Origin: Batillaria attramentaria
Lineage: Eukaryota > Mollusca > Gastropoda > Batillariidae
Direction: 5' to 3'
DNA length: 64,000 nt
Assembly (NCBI GenBank): GCA_018292915.2
Contig: JACVVK020000205.1
Coordinates: 835,001-899,000, forward strand
Shown: piece by piece, positions 30,030 to 39,934 of the stretch
Layout of the letters: every line of letters begins with the position of its first letter
Numbering within the stretch: the stretch's first letter is position 1
Notes under the pieces: generated by a model
The model's input: only the letters and a program-made list of their open reading frames with translations
What the model was told of the DNA's origin: nothing
Database searches by the model: none
Position numbers and translations under genes: made by a program

Positions 30030-31123
30030 GCCTGGGACAGCTGAGCCGTGTATGATGCTGCACATTATGTTTGTAGTTAAATGTTTGTGTGAAGGCATGT
30101 TGTGTTTCTTGGCGAGTGAGTGTGTGTTGATTGTAAGGCGCCCTGAGCTCCTGTGGGAGGGAGGGCGTCCCTTAAATATTATTATTATTATTATGATGAT
30201 GATGATGAATAAAATGCTTCTAAAAGCCTCTAATGACTTCAACCGTACTGCTCGGCGAAAACGTTTAGCAATAATTTAAAAGCAAAAAGCAAAAATATAC
30301 AGTCAAAAACTACTTGGACAATACGCCCTTTCATTCTGGAGTTAGCTTTCTGTGTTCAGAAAGAGTCTTTCGCGTACCTTTTTCATTTGCGAAATAATGT
30401 TAGTGCTTTTAATTAAGATTAACAAGAAAACGTACCGTTTGTAGAAGATGTGTAGTGCAGTTCTGTCTGCGGTAACTCGGACTCAGGAATTGCCGTAAAC
30501 GTCAGTCGGAAAAGACAGGAATGGCCAGTGTTGTAAGAAATTTTTATTTCAACGGCATTACTGTAGCTTGTGAAAGGTGCCACCGGGTACCCGAACTGTC
30601 CAAATACCCTCTGTATCGTAGACTGTCTCTCAATGTCGGACACCGTCAGCAGAAATGAGCCTTGTGTGCATCTGCCTTCCAGTTGGTTGATCTGCAGCTT
30701 GACCACCATATCCTCTTCAACGAAAAGTTCAAGGCCACATTCACCACTAGGTCTGATCTCCTCGTCTGTTTCATTTTTAACGTACGAGATTTCACCCGAA
30801 GTCATACGGTAACTTTGTATGCTGTCACTTTTGGCGCACCTCTTGATATCATCTGTTGTTATGACCTGATAATCACCGTCCTGTTGATGGCTACCGTCCT
30901 GTTTCACTGGGTCAGTTTCCTTCAGTGCAGGCTCGCTGAGTGTTATATCGTTTGATATCGGCACTATTGGACTGGGTTGTTTAGTCGGAAACTCAGATGT
31001 TGTAAGGTCTCTAAAAATGTTCTTTTCAGTGGTGCCTGAGACGGCATTTAACAAAACTATTGCAACCAAGACAGCAAATCGCCATCTTTGAAGGCTGTAT
31101 GTGCAGTTTCCTTCACGTGCCAT
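25415..31123 (-). CDS. Gene C: CUB-CUB-CTLD-LDLa-LRR 7TM receptor
   Basis: A receptor of the same class, about 1338 residues. Exons: 31123-30436, 29842-29140, 28472-27908 and 27475-25415 (phases 1, 2, 0). Domain order: signal peptide (about 1-32, W-R-F-A-V-L-V-A-I-V core); acidic Ser/Thr stalk; CUB-like 1 (about 100-220); CUB 2 (230-335); LDLa-like (345-378); CTLD (380-520); GHVTHSFLACD module; LDLa modules (550-800); LRRs (825-1000); hinge; 7TM (1040-1315); tail ending GTSSVG. GPCR marks: GN in TM1, LCVSDFLMG in TM2, LITLDRF, FLCWFP, NPFLYT. It shares long near-identical stretches with B at LDLa and TM5-TM7. The start of D lies 2.5 kb away in the other direction, so the two may share regulatory DNA. 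Confidence 0.9.
27552..27597. repeat. (CA)n microsatellite in gene C intron 3
   Basis: About 22 CA units. An A/C-rich stretch follows at about 27730-27890, beside the exon 3 donor. Confidence 0.95.
27908..28472 (-). CDS. Gene C exon 3: CTLD end, Cys-rich module, LDLa
   Basis: The acceptor is TTATACAG before 28472 and the donor is CAGCAG|GTATTG at 27908/27907. It encodes YQDTWQWSDGTIAYFLNV.., the CTLD end (CDIRRLNRQTHILCE), a linker, CPAGHVTHSFLACDEESKCW, LDLa (FTCADGVEHVPYTLVCDHR.DC.DASDE..C) and the next LDLa half (FKCGNQQ). Confidence 0.92.
28473..29139. other. Gene C intron 2
   Basis: It has GT..AG borders. The sequence is AT-rich and unique-looking, with no mobile element recognised. 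Confidence 0.6.
29140..29842 (-). CDS. Gene C exon 2: CUB 2, LDLa-like, CTLD first half
   Basis: The acceptor is TCCCCACAG before 29842 and the donor is CTCTT|GTAAGT at 29140/29139. It encodes GFIQTPGWDGETKYPNNMDS, the CUB core (CSFQNVALYTGGNSS.., YSGFKLIFSFHNQSA), LDLa-like module (WNCSVPYWADFRQHFLCNLN..CAGMEDEADC) and CTLD start (CGPGRISVGSGCYIFM...LRTPDEW). Confidence 0.92.
29872..30210. repeat. Repeats in gene C intron 1, including family 5 copy
   Basis: (AAT)n at about 29872-29911, (TG)n at 29994-30025, a family-5 repeat at about 30050-30172 (ends GTAAGGCGCCCTGAGCTCC, like 9.4 kb), then (ATT)n and (ATG)n to 30210. Confidence 0.8.
30436..31123 (-). CDS. Gene C exon 1: signal peptide, stalk, CUB-like 1
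   Basis: The ATG is at 31123-31121. It is followed by MAREGNCTYSLQRWR, then a hydrophobic core and cleavage near AVSGTT. The stalk has NxT/S and Pro. CUB-like 1 holds CAKSDSIQ.., SGECGLELFVEEDMVV and ends RLTFTAIPESELPQTELHYT. The donor is AACG|GTACGT at 30436/30435, phase 1. Confidence 0.88.
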
Positions 31124-31863
31124 TGTTGAAACGTCTGCGAAAGGTTTGCAACACTTTCACTTTTCTTTTTTTTGTAATTTGAATGATTTTCTCTTCTGTT
31201 TTAGTCCTTTACAAACAATCTCAATTTGGTTGAATGTCTCAAAAGATTCTTGTGAACAATTTTCCTTAAAAACTACACAGCTGTTTGCATTCGCAAAATT
31301 TCTTCTTATGATTTTATGAATTTTCCCTTCACAAGATCAGTTTGATATCTTATCGGCTATATACAAACACATCGGCACTCCTTCCTCTATTAACTGCAAT
31401 TTAGACAGATGATCTTGTATAATATAATTTTTTTACCCGCTCCCGGTGGGTGTGCTGCAGTTACTGATTTTACTTTTTTCTGGGGGCATAATAGACCTAC
31501 TCTTCCAACTAGAACAACACAGATTTACCAAAAGGAAGTCTTGCTAATGGAAGACAAACAAACTGGCACCGTTGTGTTGACAGATGTTATGAAGTGCGGT
31601 CTATATATTGACATGAAGACGAATAACAATTATGAGAGGTCGTGATCAGATCGTGCCGAAAACGTGTTTGTGCGTTCGTTAAAATGTTCGGGGTTTTTGT
31701 GTTTGTTTTATTTATTATTTCTTTAGGAAGTTCTGCTCAACAATACCTGTCACAGAACACTATATCACAGGCATGGATTTAGTGTGTTAATGTTGAAGGC
31801 TGTCTATTTTTGATCTGATGCTGCTCTATAATGTGATCATAATTATATATGCGTGCGTGCGTG

Positions 31864-31920
<57 letters not shown>

Positions 31921-32368
31921 GACGAGTTCTCACAAAATAAACGGGAAATTGACTGAAATCATGGATGGAAATGGAGAATTCCATAGATATTTAAGGTGCA
32001 TAACTGGGTTCTTCTTTCGCCAAGAAACAGTTTATGTGAAAACGCACGTTTACTCATAAGGAACCGTACCAGCTCCTAACATCACCAGTTTATTTATCTG
32101 AGGGCGAGCGCCGACTGGTCAAATCAAACAATCATTACACGCAGTACTGAGCAACGGCTGGAAGCACTGGTTTGCAGTAAGTGCTTCGTTAAACACTGAA
32201 ATGTAGTTAAACTGTAGGATCCCGGGACCACTGAAGTGCTGTGCAAACAAACGTAATGTTATTCTTCCTTTTGGGGAGTAATTATGAAAATCTGTACCGA
32301 CGGGTGAAGCACAAAGACAAACTATACCCAACTCAAATCGGACCGATGCTCACTGATGAAGACTTCAG
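31124..32368. other. Divergent intergenic C/D, gene C side
   Basis: No exon is seen. (TG)n of about 60 bp at 31860-31918, preceded by GCGTGCGTGC. The promoter of gene C is expected just right of 31123, but no defined core element is visible. Confidence 0.5.
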
Positions 32369-32541
32369 GGTGGGGTGGGTGTTAGGGGGTTTAACGTGCT
32401 TTTCCACCACATACGGATGATATCAAAGACGGGGCATCGATGAAAACGCCAGCACAAATATTTGGCCCCAGCCGGGATACGAACTCACGACCCGAGCATT
32501 GGAAGTCCAACGCTCTACCATTCGGCCAACCCCGGCTCCCC
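32369..32541 (-). mobile_element. SINE-1 between genes C and D
   Basis: Full-length SINE-1 on the minus strand. GATGAAGACTTCAG occurs at 32355-32368 and 32542-32555, a perfect 14-bp target duplication. Confidence 0.95.
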
Positions 32542-32939
32542 GATGAAGACTTCAGAGCCACGCTGTTCAGGCTTATGATATTCAGTAGTACTGCATTGAC
32601 TAAACTGATTAGCACGGTGTATTGGAGGTCCACACAGTGTACGGATGAGGGTAATTAGTGATAGGCATCAGGTGTGTACTGTTTGCTAAACAAACTACTT
32701 CAAACAACCGTACCGGTGAGCTTGCAAACATACGCGTTGGTTTATTGGTTAGGACTTTAATTACACTGTTTGATTAGAAGAACCTTTGTTTAAATTAGGA
32801 CCAACTCATGAAACTTGAATGGAGGATGTGTTACAAGAGTGTCAACAACTGGCTATTTCGGGAAAGTCCTGAGCGGTTCAAAACGTTTTTCTTAATCAAA
32901 AGAACTGGCGAATCAACAAATCGGACACTTTGAAGAGTT

Positions 32940-33375
32940 GAGAGAAATTTCTGCGAACACAGTATTCTTTGACATCAACTCGCCAAGACGTTGTCCCGGC
33001 AAGTGGGTGCAAAAACTGAGTTTAAATTAACAGTTTCTGACGAACGCAATATTCTTTGAGACATCAGCTCGCATTCAAAGTCCCACGAACACAATATTCT
33101 TTGTAGTCAACTCGCCAAGACGTCGTTGCGGCAAGGCGGTGCAAAAACTGAGTTTATCAGTTTCTGGCGAACGCAATATTCTTTGACATCAACTCGAATT
33201 AAATTTCCGGCGAACACAATATTCTTTGCCATCAACACGTCAAGACGTTGTTGCGGCAGTATTCTTTGACATCAACTCGCATTCAAAGTCCGGCGAACAC
33301 AATATTCTTTGACATCAACTCGCATTCAAAGTCCGGCGAACACAGTATTGACATCAACTCGCCGGTAGGTCGGTG
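32940..33375. repeat. Minisatellite upstream of gene D
   Basis: About eight to ten degenerate copies of a unit with CGAACACAATATTCTTTG and ACATCAACTCGC (about 40-45 bp). Some are spaced by a GCCAAGACGTTGTTGCGGCAA / GTGCAAAAACTGAGTTTA block. It ends about 300 bp before the gene D start codon. Confidence 0.88.
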
Positions 33376-33672
33376 CTGAAACTGAGTTTAACAGTGACTG
33401 TCTCACGAAACGACCATATACTTGTGGCTTAAAGTAAAGTACGTGTGAGGTCGACAGGATGCAAATGATAAGTCGTTTTGAAAGGGGATCATGGCAACTA
33501 AACCTGTATAACGCTGACAAATGAATCGTGACGCTGGATATTGGTCACTGTAATCACAATCTTTCTGTCGTTCCCGACGAAGCCAAAAATCCGAAATATT
33601 CACAGCAACCGGCGTTCTGCTGCCTCTTTTTCGCCTAAAAAAATAAATCGTTCAACAGAAAACAAGTGCAGC

Positions 33673-34369
33673 ATGGGAGGAAAGGGATACGTTTGTAAAA
33701 CTGTTCTCGTGATTTCCCTTCTACTGCAATCTACGTTGGTGGGTTGTGTTACGAACAGTGGCCTCAACGCGCCAGGCGTTCTTCATCAAACTACAGTCCC
33801 ATTGACAGACAACGTAAAGAACTCAAACCCACCGGACCCAGGTACCACAACAATTTTCACTGAAGCTTTCTCAACATCACCGTCGGTAGAGGAATCTTCC
33901 ACAACTCCAGTGGACTCCAACGACCATCTGTTTGTCTCACCAGAAAACGTCACAGAATGCTTGACAGAAAGTTTCATTCTTCGATACGAATCTTCATCTG
34001 GCATTGTTCTGTATACATCAAATGGCTCCAGCAATTCCGCCTCGAGCGGGTTCTGCCAGATAGAAGTCACAGTACCTAAAGGCCTGGTGGTCAAAGTCCA
34101 CGTTCTAGAACTGACTGGAGAGTGCGCATGTGGAAGTAATGACGACTTTAATCTGTATGTTATCGACGGAGACGATTTCGCTGGAATTCATCACACCACG
34201 GGTTGTCCTGACGATGAAAACGATGGTCCGTATTTTACCTTTACCGGAGTGGTCGAGTTTTGGATAGAAGCGGATTTGAACCTAGACTGTACCATGCGGG
34301 TAAACTTTACCGCTGTACCACCATCGGCAAGGCCACAAATACAGGTGCAATTCACTTCGCAAAACGCAG
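33673..34369 (+). CDS. Gene D exon 1: signal peptide, stalk, CUB-like 1
   Basis: ATG at 33673. An in-frame ATG further left (33541) would put a basic stretch before the signal peptide and is less likely. CUB-like 1 runs from ENVTECLTESFILRYESSSG to MRVNFTAVPPSARPQIQVQF. The donor is GCAG|GTACAT at 34369/34370, phase 1. Confidence 0.88.
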
Positions 34370-35739
34370 GTACATTATTCTAAGTTCTGTTTATTTGCCT
34401 CGTTTGTTCATCATTTCACTGAACTGAACTGTTTCATTTAATTTCATATTGTTTTTCACGTTTTACAATAATAATAATAATAATAATTATTATTAATAAT
34501 TATTATTATGCAATTGAAGAAAGATGATATTCGAGTCATTCAAGTCAAATTGTGTCTATTCGTAGGTGACATCACTACACCCGACTGGGACGGCAAGAAA
34601 AAGTACCCGCACAACATGGACAGCTGGGTACGGGTAGACGTGCCGGAGGGTCACGTGGTCATGATCAGTTTCCGTCATATGGACGTCGACAATTTCATCA
34701 ACGACTGTAGAAATGATATGGTCACTCTGTACGCTGGAGGCAATTCGTCCGCTGATAAAGTTTGGTCGGCATGTCGAGCGTTCTACCCAAACCCAGCTGT
34801 CTTGAAGACTGACGAATTCTTTGTACATTTTATTTCGGACGAGTCTGGAAGGTACACTGGCTTCCGACTGTCGTTTTCATTCCACAACCAATCTGCGCTT
34901 CCAGAAAAGCTACCGGACGGCAAGTGGAACTGCTCCGTCCCGTACTGGGCTGACTTCCGGCAGCACTTCCTGTGCAACCTAAACCAAGAGTGTGCTGGGA
35001 TGGAGGACGAGGCGGACTGTCCCTACACCACCGACGTCTGTGGACTGGGACGGATCTCTGTGGGCAGCGGCTGTTACATATTCATGAGGCTGGAGGGGAG
35101 TGTCACGTGGGACGGTGCGTCAGATGCTTGTCTGCTTCGTGGAGCCCATCTTGTCAGCCTGAACACGCCAGAAGAATGGCTGGCAATATCGCAGTTTCTG
35201 AAGACACTGAAATTCCATGTTTTCACTGGACTTCGCACCGTCAACCCAATCTTGCCTCTTTTGTGAGTATCGGTTTTTCGTTATCTTTATCTTGATCACT
35301 CAGTATCGTTACTGACTTCAACCGCTAAGATAACAGAAAGCACAACAACAACAACAACAGAAATAATGATGTCTTTGGCTATTCCCGAACAAACCCGAAA
35401 GTGTAGAAAACAATGTTAAATGTATTACGAGGCTTTATCAACACGAGGGCTGGCAGAATTTCAGATTGCTGCGAGAATATTCTTTTAGCCCCATGGATTC
35501 CTGGAATCTCATGATTACCCATATTAAATGCAGGTCCATCCACAGGCAACAGAAGTGTTCCCAATCATGTATCAACAAGATGTTCTAGTCATGTTAAAAT
35601 TGACGATTCCAATCACACTTGTGTAACGTGTTTAATACATTCTCATTCAAGACGGATATGAGAAAAAAACCCATTAGATTCCCCCCCCCCCCGGAAAAAA
35701 CAACAACAACAACAACAAAAATGCAAAACGCACACGCAC

Positions 35740-35777
<38 letters not shown>

Positions 35778-38700
35778 CGCTAGTGCTTTATTAAAGATGC
35801 CGAACAGATTACCAGAACAAGTGATCGAGGTATGATTGCAGGTACCAAGACACGTGGCAATGGGCCGATGAAACCATCGCCTACTTCTACAACATCCGGT
35901 CGGGCTACAACAGCGACTGCAGCATCTTTCGCCCAGACACGGTGTACGTCGACGGCAGAGTGAGGCTGCTGATGACCGGCTGTAGCAGTTCTCGTCAGGG
36001 AAACATTCTGTGCGAAGTTGACTCGCGCCGTAGCCGAGACTTTACGAGGGAGTCTGAGATACACCTTGAGCCACACGGAACGTGGACAGCGGGCGTGTCT
36101 CACGTGCAGTGTCCATCCGGTCACGTGACTCACGAGTTCCTGGCGTGTGACGTCAAGTCTGCGTGCTGGAAACGAGGCTACGGAGCCTCTGCCGAATGTC
36201 TCGCTTCTCTGACGCCACTTCCGCCGTCGTTCACGTGCGCTGACGGCGTTGAGCACGTGCCGTACACTTTAGTGTGTGATCACCGCGCTGACTGCCGGGA
36301 CGCCAGTGATGAAGACTTCTGTGTCTACCCGCCCTGTGCCTACATCGGGCAGTTCCAGTGTGGAGATCAGCAGGTAGTCAAGTGTTAGTTTCCAGATCAT
36401 TCTGTTGCGTGTAAATGAGTCATTGTATTTTGGAAAACTATTACCATTAATACTGGGGATAATTAAATTTCAAATTTGCTCGGTTTAGCCATCAATAATT
36501 ATTATATCATTTATATTTTAGAATGGTAAACACACGAGGGGTCAGTGGGAATGCAGATCATAACACTGACGTATTTACGCCAAGAATTTATTGATTTCAT
36601 ATAAAAAATAAGAACGATTCGCTTTGCGCACAAGAGCCTTGTCTAGTATTTCTAGTGAAGCTTGTATTTTACTGTAAAAAAATTTATAATGCGACTCTTC
36701 TAGTATTAGTTCGCTATAAGTACGAGTTTTGTGATTCCTGTATCTGATTGAAATATTTTGTGTTTTCCTAGTGTGTGCCCCAAGATAAGCGATGTGACGG
36801 CATGGAGCATTGCGCCAATGGTGCAGACGAGAAGAAATGCTTTCTGGGTCGGTTCAGTACCAGGCCCGTCTACAGAGTATTGCCGCCTGCACTGGCAGAC
36901 TCTGACGGACGTGGTGACTTCACATTAACACCGCTAGACAGTGCTAACTCTTCATGCCCAGCGACCCACTTCCAGTGTCCAGGCGACGGTTACTGCCTGC
37001 CGGTGTTCGTGCGCTGTAACGGTGTGTACGACTGTCCGGGCAAAGAGGACGAGGCGGCGTGTGACAGCTACACGTGTCCCGGCTTCTACCGCTGTCGGGA
37101 TTCTCGCGTCTGTTTACATTCGGATCATCTGTGTGACGGCGTGTTCCAGTGTCCGCAGCAGGACGACGAGTTGCTGTGTGAGGCGGAATGTCCCGTGAAC
37201 TGCACGTGCTACGGCCGGGCGTTTTTCTGTGTCAGTAACTTTACCGCGCGGAACTACACTGACCTGCGTTATCTGGACGCACGAGGCAGCGGGATGTCAC
37301 TTTGGGATGTGTCCGAAAACAGAATGTTAGTCTATCTGAGTCTAGCACAGTGTGGTCTGACAGAACTAGACAACATCAAACTACAGAACCTCCACGGTCT
37401 GGATCTCAGTGACAATCACCTCACCACGATATCCGTCGACTTTCTGATCAATTTCTCTCGTCTAGAGTATCTCAACATTGTTGGTAATCCCATCAAAAAA
37501 TTGTTTACGAGAACATCCAGCCATGAGCCATTCTCACTGCGTGTGAAGACAATGGATCTGTCCAGAGTTGTAATGCAGGAAATAACTCCAGATCTTTTCA
37601 AACCATTTCCAGAGTTGCAGTCCCTGAACTTGTCTGATGCTGGTGTTGACTACGCGGTTGGAAACATCTTTGAATCATTGAAGCAGCTCCGTGTACTGGA
37701 CCTAACAGGATGCCCGTTTACTGAATTCCCAAGAGGCGTTTTTAACGGTCTTGATCAACTGGATGAAGTGTACGCCGACAACTACAAGCTGTGTTGCCCG
37801 GCCACGCTGCCCGCGGGCTTCAACTTGCCTCAGTGTCGCGCCCCGACTGACGAGATCTCGTCCTGTGACGCCCTGCTCCGGTCTGACGTGTACCGTGTGT
37901 ATGTGTCCGTCCTCTCAGCTTTGGCTCTCACTGGCAATGCGGCCAGTTTCGTGTATCGAGTCTTTATCAAGACGTCCACAGCCTGTCGAGGTTACAGCGT
38001 GTTCATGACACATCTCCACGTGTCAGATTTCCTCAAGGGTCTTTACCTGGCGTTGATGGCCGTTGCTGACCGCATGTTTTACGGGAGTTACCTGTGGAAC
38101 GACCTGTCATGGAGAAACAGCGCAGGGTGTAAAGTGGCCGGCTTCTTGTCTCTGTTGTCCACCGAGGTCTCCTCCTTCTTTCTCTTTCTGATCACCGTGG
38201 ATCGTGTTCTTGCTCTATACTTTCCCTCCACTGTCATACAGTTTCAAAGAAAGTCCGCAAGTGTGGCATGTGGAATTGTTTGGGTTCTTGGTTTCATTCT
38301 GGCTATCGTTCCGCTGTTTCCAGTCACTCCACACTGGCAGTTCTACGGCAAAACCGCCATCTGCACCCCTTTTCCGATCAGCCACGAAACATTCCCGGGC
38401 AGCGGTTATAATTTCGCTGTAGTCATGGTCCTCAACTTTGTTCTATTCTCGTTGATGGCGATGGGCCAAGTCTTAATTTTCTGGTCCACCCGCTCTGAGA
38501 TTACGTCGGTGTCCAACTCAACAATCAAGTCAAAGGATCGTGTGGTTGGAAACAGATTCTTCACTGTTGTAATGTCCAGTTTCCTGTGCTGGTTCCCCAT
38601 CGGCTTGCTGGGAGTGCTGGCCGCCAATGACGTGGTGATTCCTGGTGAGGTCAGCGTTGCCATGGCGATCATCGTGCTGCCGCTGAACTCGGCGCTGAAC

Positions 38701-38820
38701 CCGTTCCTGTACACCGTCAACATGATACTGGAGCGGAGACGTCAAGCCATGGAGCGGCGGATTGAGAAAAGGGTGTTGTCCAAGCTTCAAGCCAAAACCA
38801 CGACCACTACGTCCAAGTGA
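33673..38820 (+). CDS. Gene D: CUB-CUB-CTLD-LDLa-LRR 7TM receptor, inverted copy
   Basis: A receptor of the same class on the plus strand, about 1324 residues. Exons: 33673-34369, 34566-35262, 35842-36373 and 36772-38820 (phases 1, 2, 0). The start at 33673 gives a signal peptide (VLVISLLLQSTLVG core). Domain order: Thr/Ser stalk to about 90; CUB-like 1 (95-225); CUB 2 (235-335); LDLa-like (345-378); CTLD (380-510); GHVTHEFLACD module; LDLa modules (555-780); LRRs (803-988); hinge; 7TM (1020-1297); Thr-rich tail (TTTTTSK). TM1-TM6 is the most diverged: LTVDRVLALYFPS replaces LITLDRFLVLRFPF, TM2 has LHVSDFLKG, and loop 3 has KSKDRVVGNRFF for KSKDLTIARRLF. FLCWFP and NPFLYT are kept. The C-terminus closely matches fragment E. 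Confidence 0.9.
34566..35262 (+). CDS. Gene D exon 2: CUB 2, LDLa-like, CTLD first half
   Basis: The acceptor is CTATTCGTAG before 34566 and the donor is CTTTT|GTGAGT at 35262/35263. It encodes DITTPDWDGKKKYPHNMDSW, CUB core (CRNDMVTLYAGGNSS.., TGFRLSFSFHNQSA), LDLa-like (WNCSVPYWADFRQHFLCNLN..CAGMEDEADC), CTLD start (CGLGRISVGSGCYIFM..WDGASDACLLRGAHLVSL). Confidence 0.93.
35263..35841. other. Gene D intron 2
   Basis: It has GT..AG borders. It contains (CAA)n tracts, a C run near 35680 and (CA)n at about 35727-35775, but no SINE. Confidence 0.7.
35842..36373 (+). CDS. Gene D exon 3: CTLD end, Cys-rich module, LDLa
   Basis: The acceptor is GATTGCAG before 35842 and the donor is CAGCAG|GTAGTC at 36373/36374. 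It encodes YQDTWQWADETIAYFYNI.., CTLD end (TGCSSSRQGNILCE), CPSGHVTHEFLACDVKSACW, LDLa (FTCADGVEHVPYTLVCDHR.DC.DASDE..C), and the half LDLa FQCGDQQ. Confidence 0.93.
36772..38820 (+). CDS. Gene D exon 4: LDLa x3, LRRs, 7TM, stop
   Basis: The acceptor is GTTTTCCTAG before 36772. It encodes CVPQDKRCDGMEHCANGADE, CNGVYDCPGKEDEAAC, CDGVFQCPQQDDELLC, N-cap CPVNCTCYGRAFFC, LRRs (LDLSDNHLTTISVDFL..; LNLSDAGVDYAV), hinge NYKLCCP..CRAPTDEISSC and 7TM. TGA at 38818-38820. Confidence 0.94.
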   Translation, partial: CVPQDKRCDGMEHCANGADEKKCFLGRFSTRPVYRVLPPALADSDGRGDFTLTPLDSANSSCPATHFQCPGDGYCLPVFVRCNGVYDCPGKEDEAACDSYTCPGFYRCRDSRVCLHSDHLCDGVFQCPQQDDELLCEAECPVNCTCYGRAFFCVSNFTARNYTDLRYLDARGSGMSLWDVSENRMLVYLSLAQCGLTELDNIKLQNLHGLDLSDNHLTTISVDFLINFSRLEYLNIVGNPIKKLFTRTSSHEPFSLRVKTMDLSRVVMQEITPDLFKPFPELQSLNLSDAGVDYAVGNIFESLKQLRVLDLTGCPFTEFPRGVFNGLDQLDEVYADNYKLCCPATLPAGFNLPQCRAPTDEISSCDALLRSDVYRVYVSVLSALALTGNAASFVYRVFIKTSTACRGYSVFMTHLHVSDFLKGLYLALMAVADRMFYGSYLWNDLSWRNSAGCKVAGFLSLLSTEVSSFFLFLITVDRVLALYFPSTVIQFQRKSASVACGIVWVLGFILAIVPLFPVTPHWQFYGKTAICTPFPISHETFPGSGYNFAVVMVLNFVLFSLMAMGQVLIFWSTRSEITSVSNSTIKSKDRVVGNRFFTVVMSSFLCWFPIGLLGVLAANDVVIPGEVSVAMAIIVLPLNSALNPFLYTVNMILERRRQAMERRIEKRVLSKLQAKTTTTTSK

Positions 38821-38944
38821 ACCCAAAATTGTTCTTTGTATGTATTGATTGAACGTGTGCAAACAAGCTTGCAGAATGCATATGAAAATATTACATGATA
38901 TATCCCAGACAAATCAATATTCTCACGAAGAAATGTACTTCACG

Positions 38945-39130
38945 TGAAAAAGTCTTTTGTAGAAGTCTTTTGTGAAAAAGTCTTGTGAAAGTCTTTCGTA
39001 AAAGTCTCTTGTGAAAAAGTCTCTTGTGAAAAAGTCTCTTGTGAAAAAGTCTTTTATGAAAGTCTTTTGTCTAAAGTCTTTGTGAAAGTTTTTTTGTGAA
39101 AAAATCTTTTGTGAAAGTCTTTTGTGAAAA
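38945..39130. repeat. 15-bp minisatellite 3' of gene D
   Basis: About 12 copies of a unit near GTGAAAAAGTCTCTT, with small length changes. It lies 125 bp after the gene D stop codon and before the first good AATAAA, so it may be transcribed in the 3' UTR. Confidence 0.9.
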
Positions 39131-39402
39131 TGTTAAGCACAAGATTCTGACACTTGTCTCTATGAATCTGCTCTTTGATGTATCAGTGTCAAATTGTCCT
39201 GTTGTGAAACCAATAGGGTTCCGAAAGTCATCGTTTTGTCCACAGAATCGGTTTAATATAGAGATCGTCGACCATTTCAAACGCAAGTGAACATGTGTAC
39301 AGAAGCTAACGAATGCTTCAGGGACTAGGATCGGTAGGCAGAAGCCGACATTCACTGAATGCCAGTCATATCATGTAAATGGTCATTATCGGAAATATCG
39401 GA

Positions 39403-39408
39403 AATAAA
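39403..39408 (+). promoter_or_regulatory. Candidate polyadenylation signal of gene D
   Basis: AATAAA, about 580 bp after the stop codon and the first canonical hexamer on this strand downstream of gene D. A cleavage site is not visible from sequence alone. Confidence 0.4.
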
Positions 39409-39473
39409 GTTTATCGCATGAGAATGTGGAAATTGTACTATGTATGTATGTACAACTCAAAGGGGACGGATTG

Positions 39474-39475
<2 letters not shown>

Positions 39476-39523
<48 letters not shown>

Positions 39524-39774
39524 GATGATGAAACGTTATTTTCTACGTTTTTTTATTATTATTTTTTTTATTCAGGATAGAGCATTTAGGCATTGCTGCC
39601 TGTCTTACAAGCTGTAGAATAGCAGGACAGCTTGGGTTCAAAGGGAAGAACAAATGTAATACCAGACAGAAACGAAAACAACGACAACCAAGAAACAAAC
39701 AAATAACTGAGTAATAAATACCTGAGCATTTTTAAACATTCGACGTCCGTCATTATAAAGAAAACAAGATGAAT

Positions 39775-39819
<45 letters not shown>

Positions 39820-39922
39820 TTACACGAAGACACGACCGTAAACGAAATAGGCGACTTAAGCATACTTCAAGACACACAAAAACAAGCAAGGAAGGGAACA
39901 CACACACACACACACACACACA
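39476..39922. repeat. Simple repeats and shared linker 1
   Basis: (GA)n 39476-39518; (CA)n 39780-39818 and 39899-39921. Between the CA tracts lies a segment (about 39823-39898) with ACGAAATAGGCGAC and CAAGACACAC, matching 61197-61271 over about 75 bp. Confidence 0.8.
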
Positions 39923-39934
39923 TCCATGTCTTTT

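Noticed and set aside
32940..33375. CRISPR-like array
   Set aside because: The repeats are degenerate, without uniform spacers, in an animal genome; it is a minisatellite.
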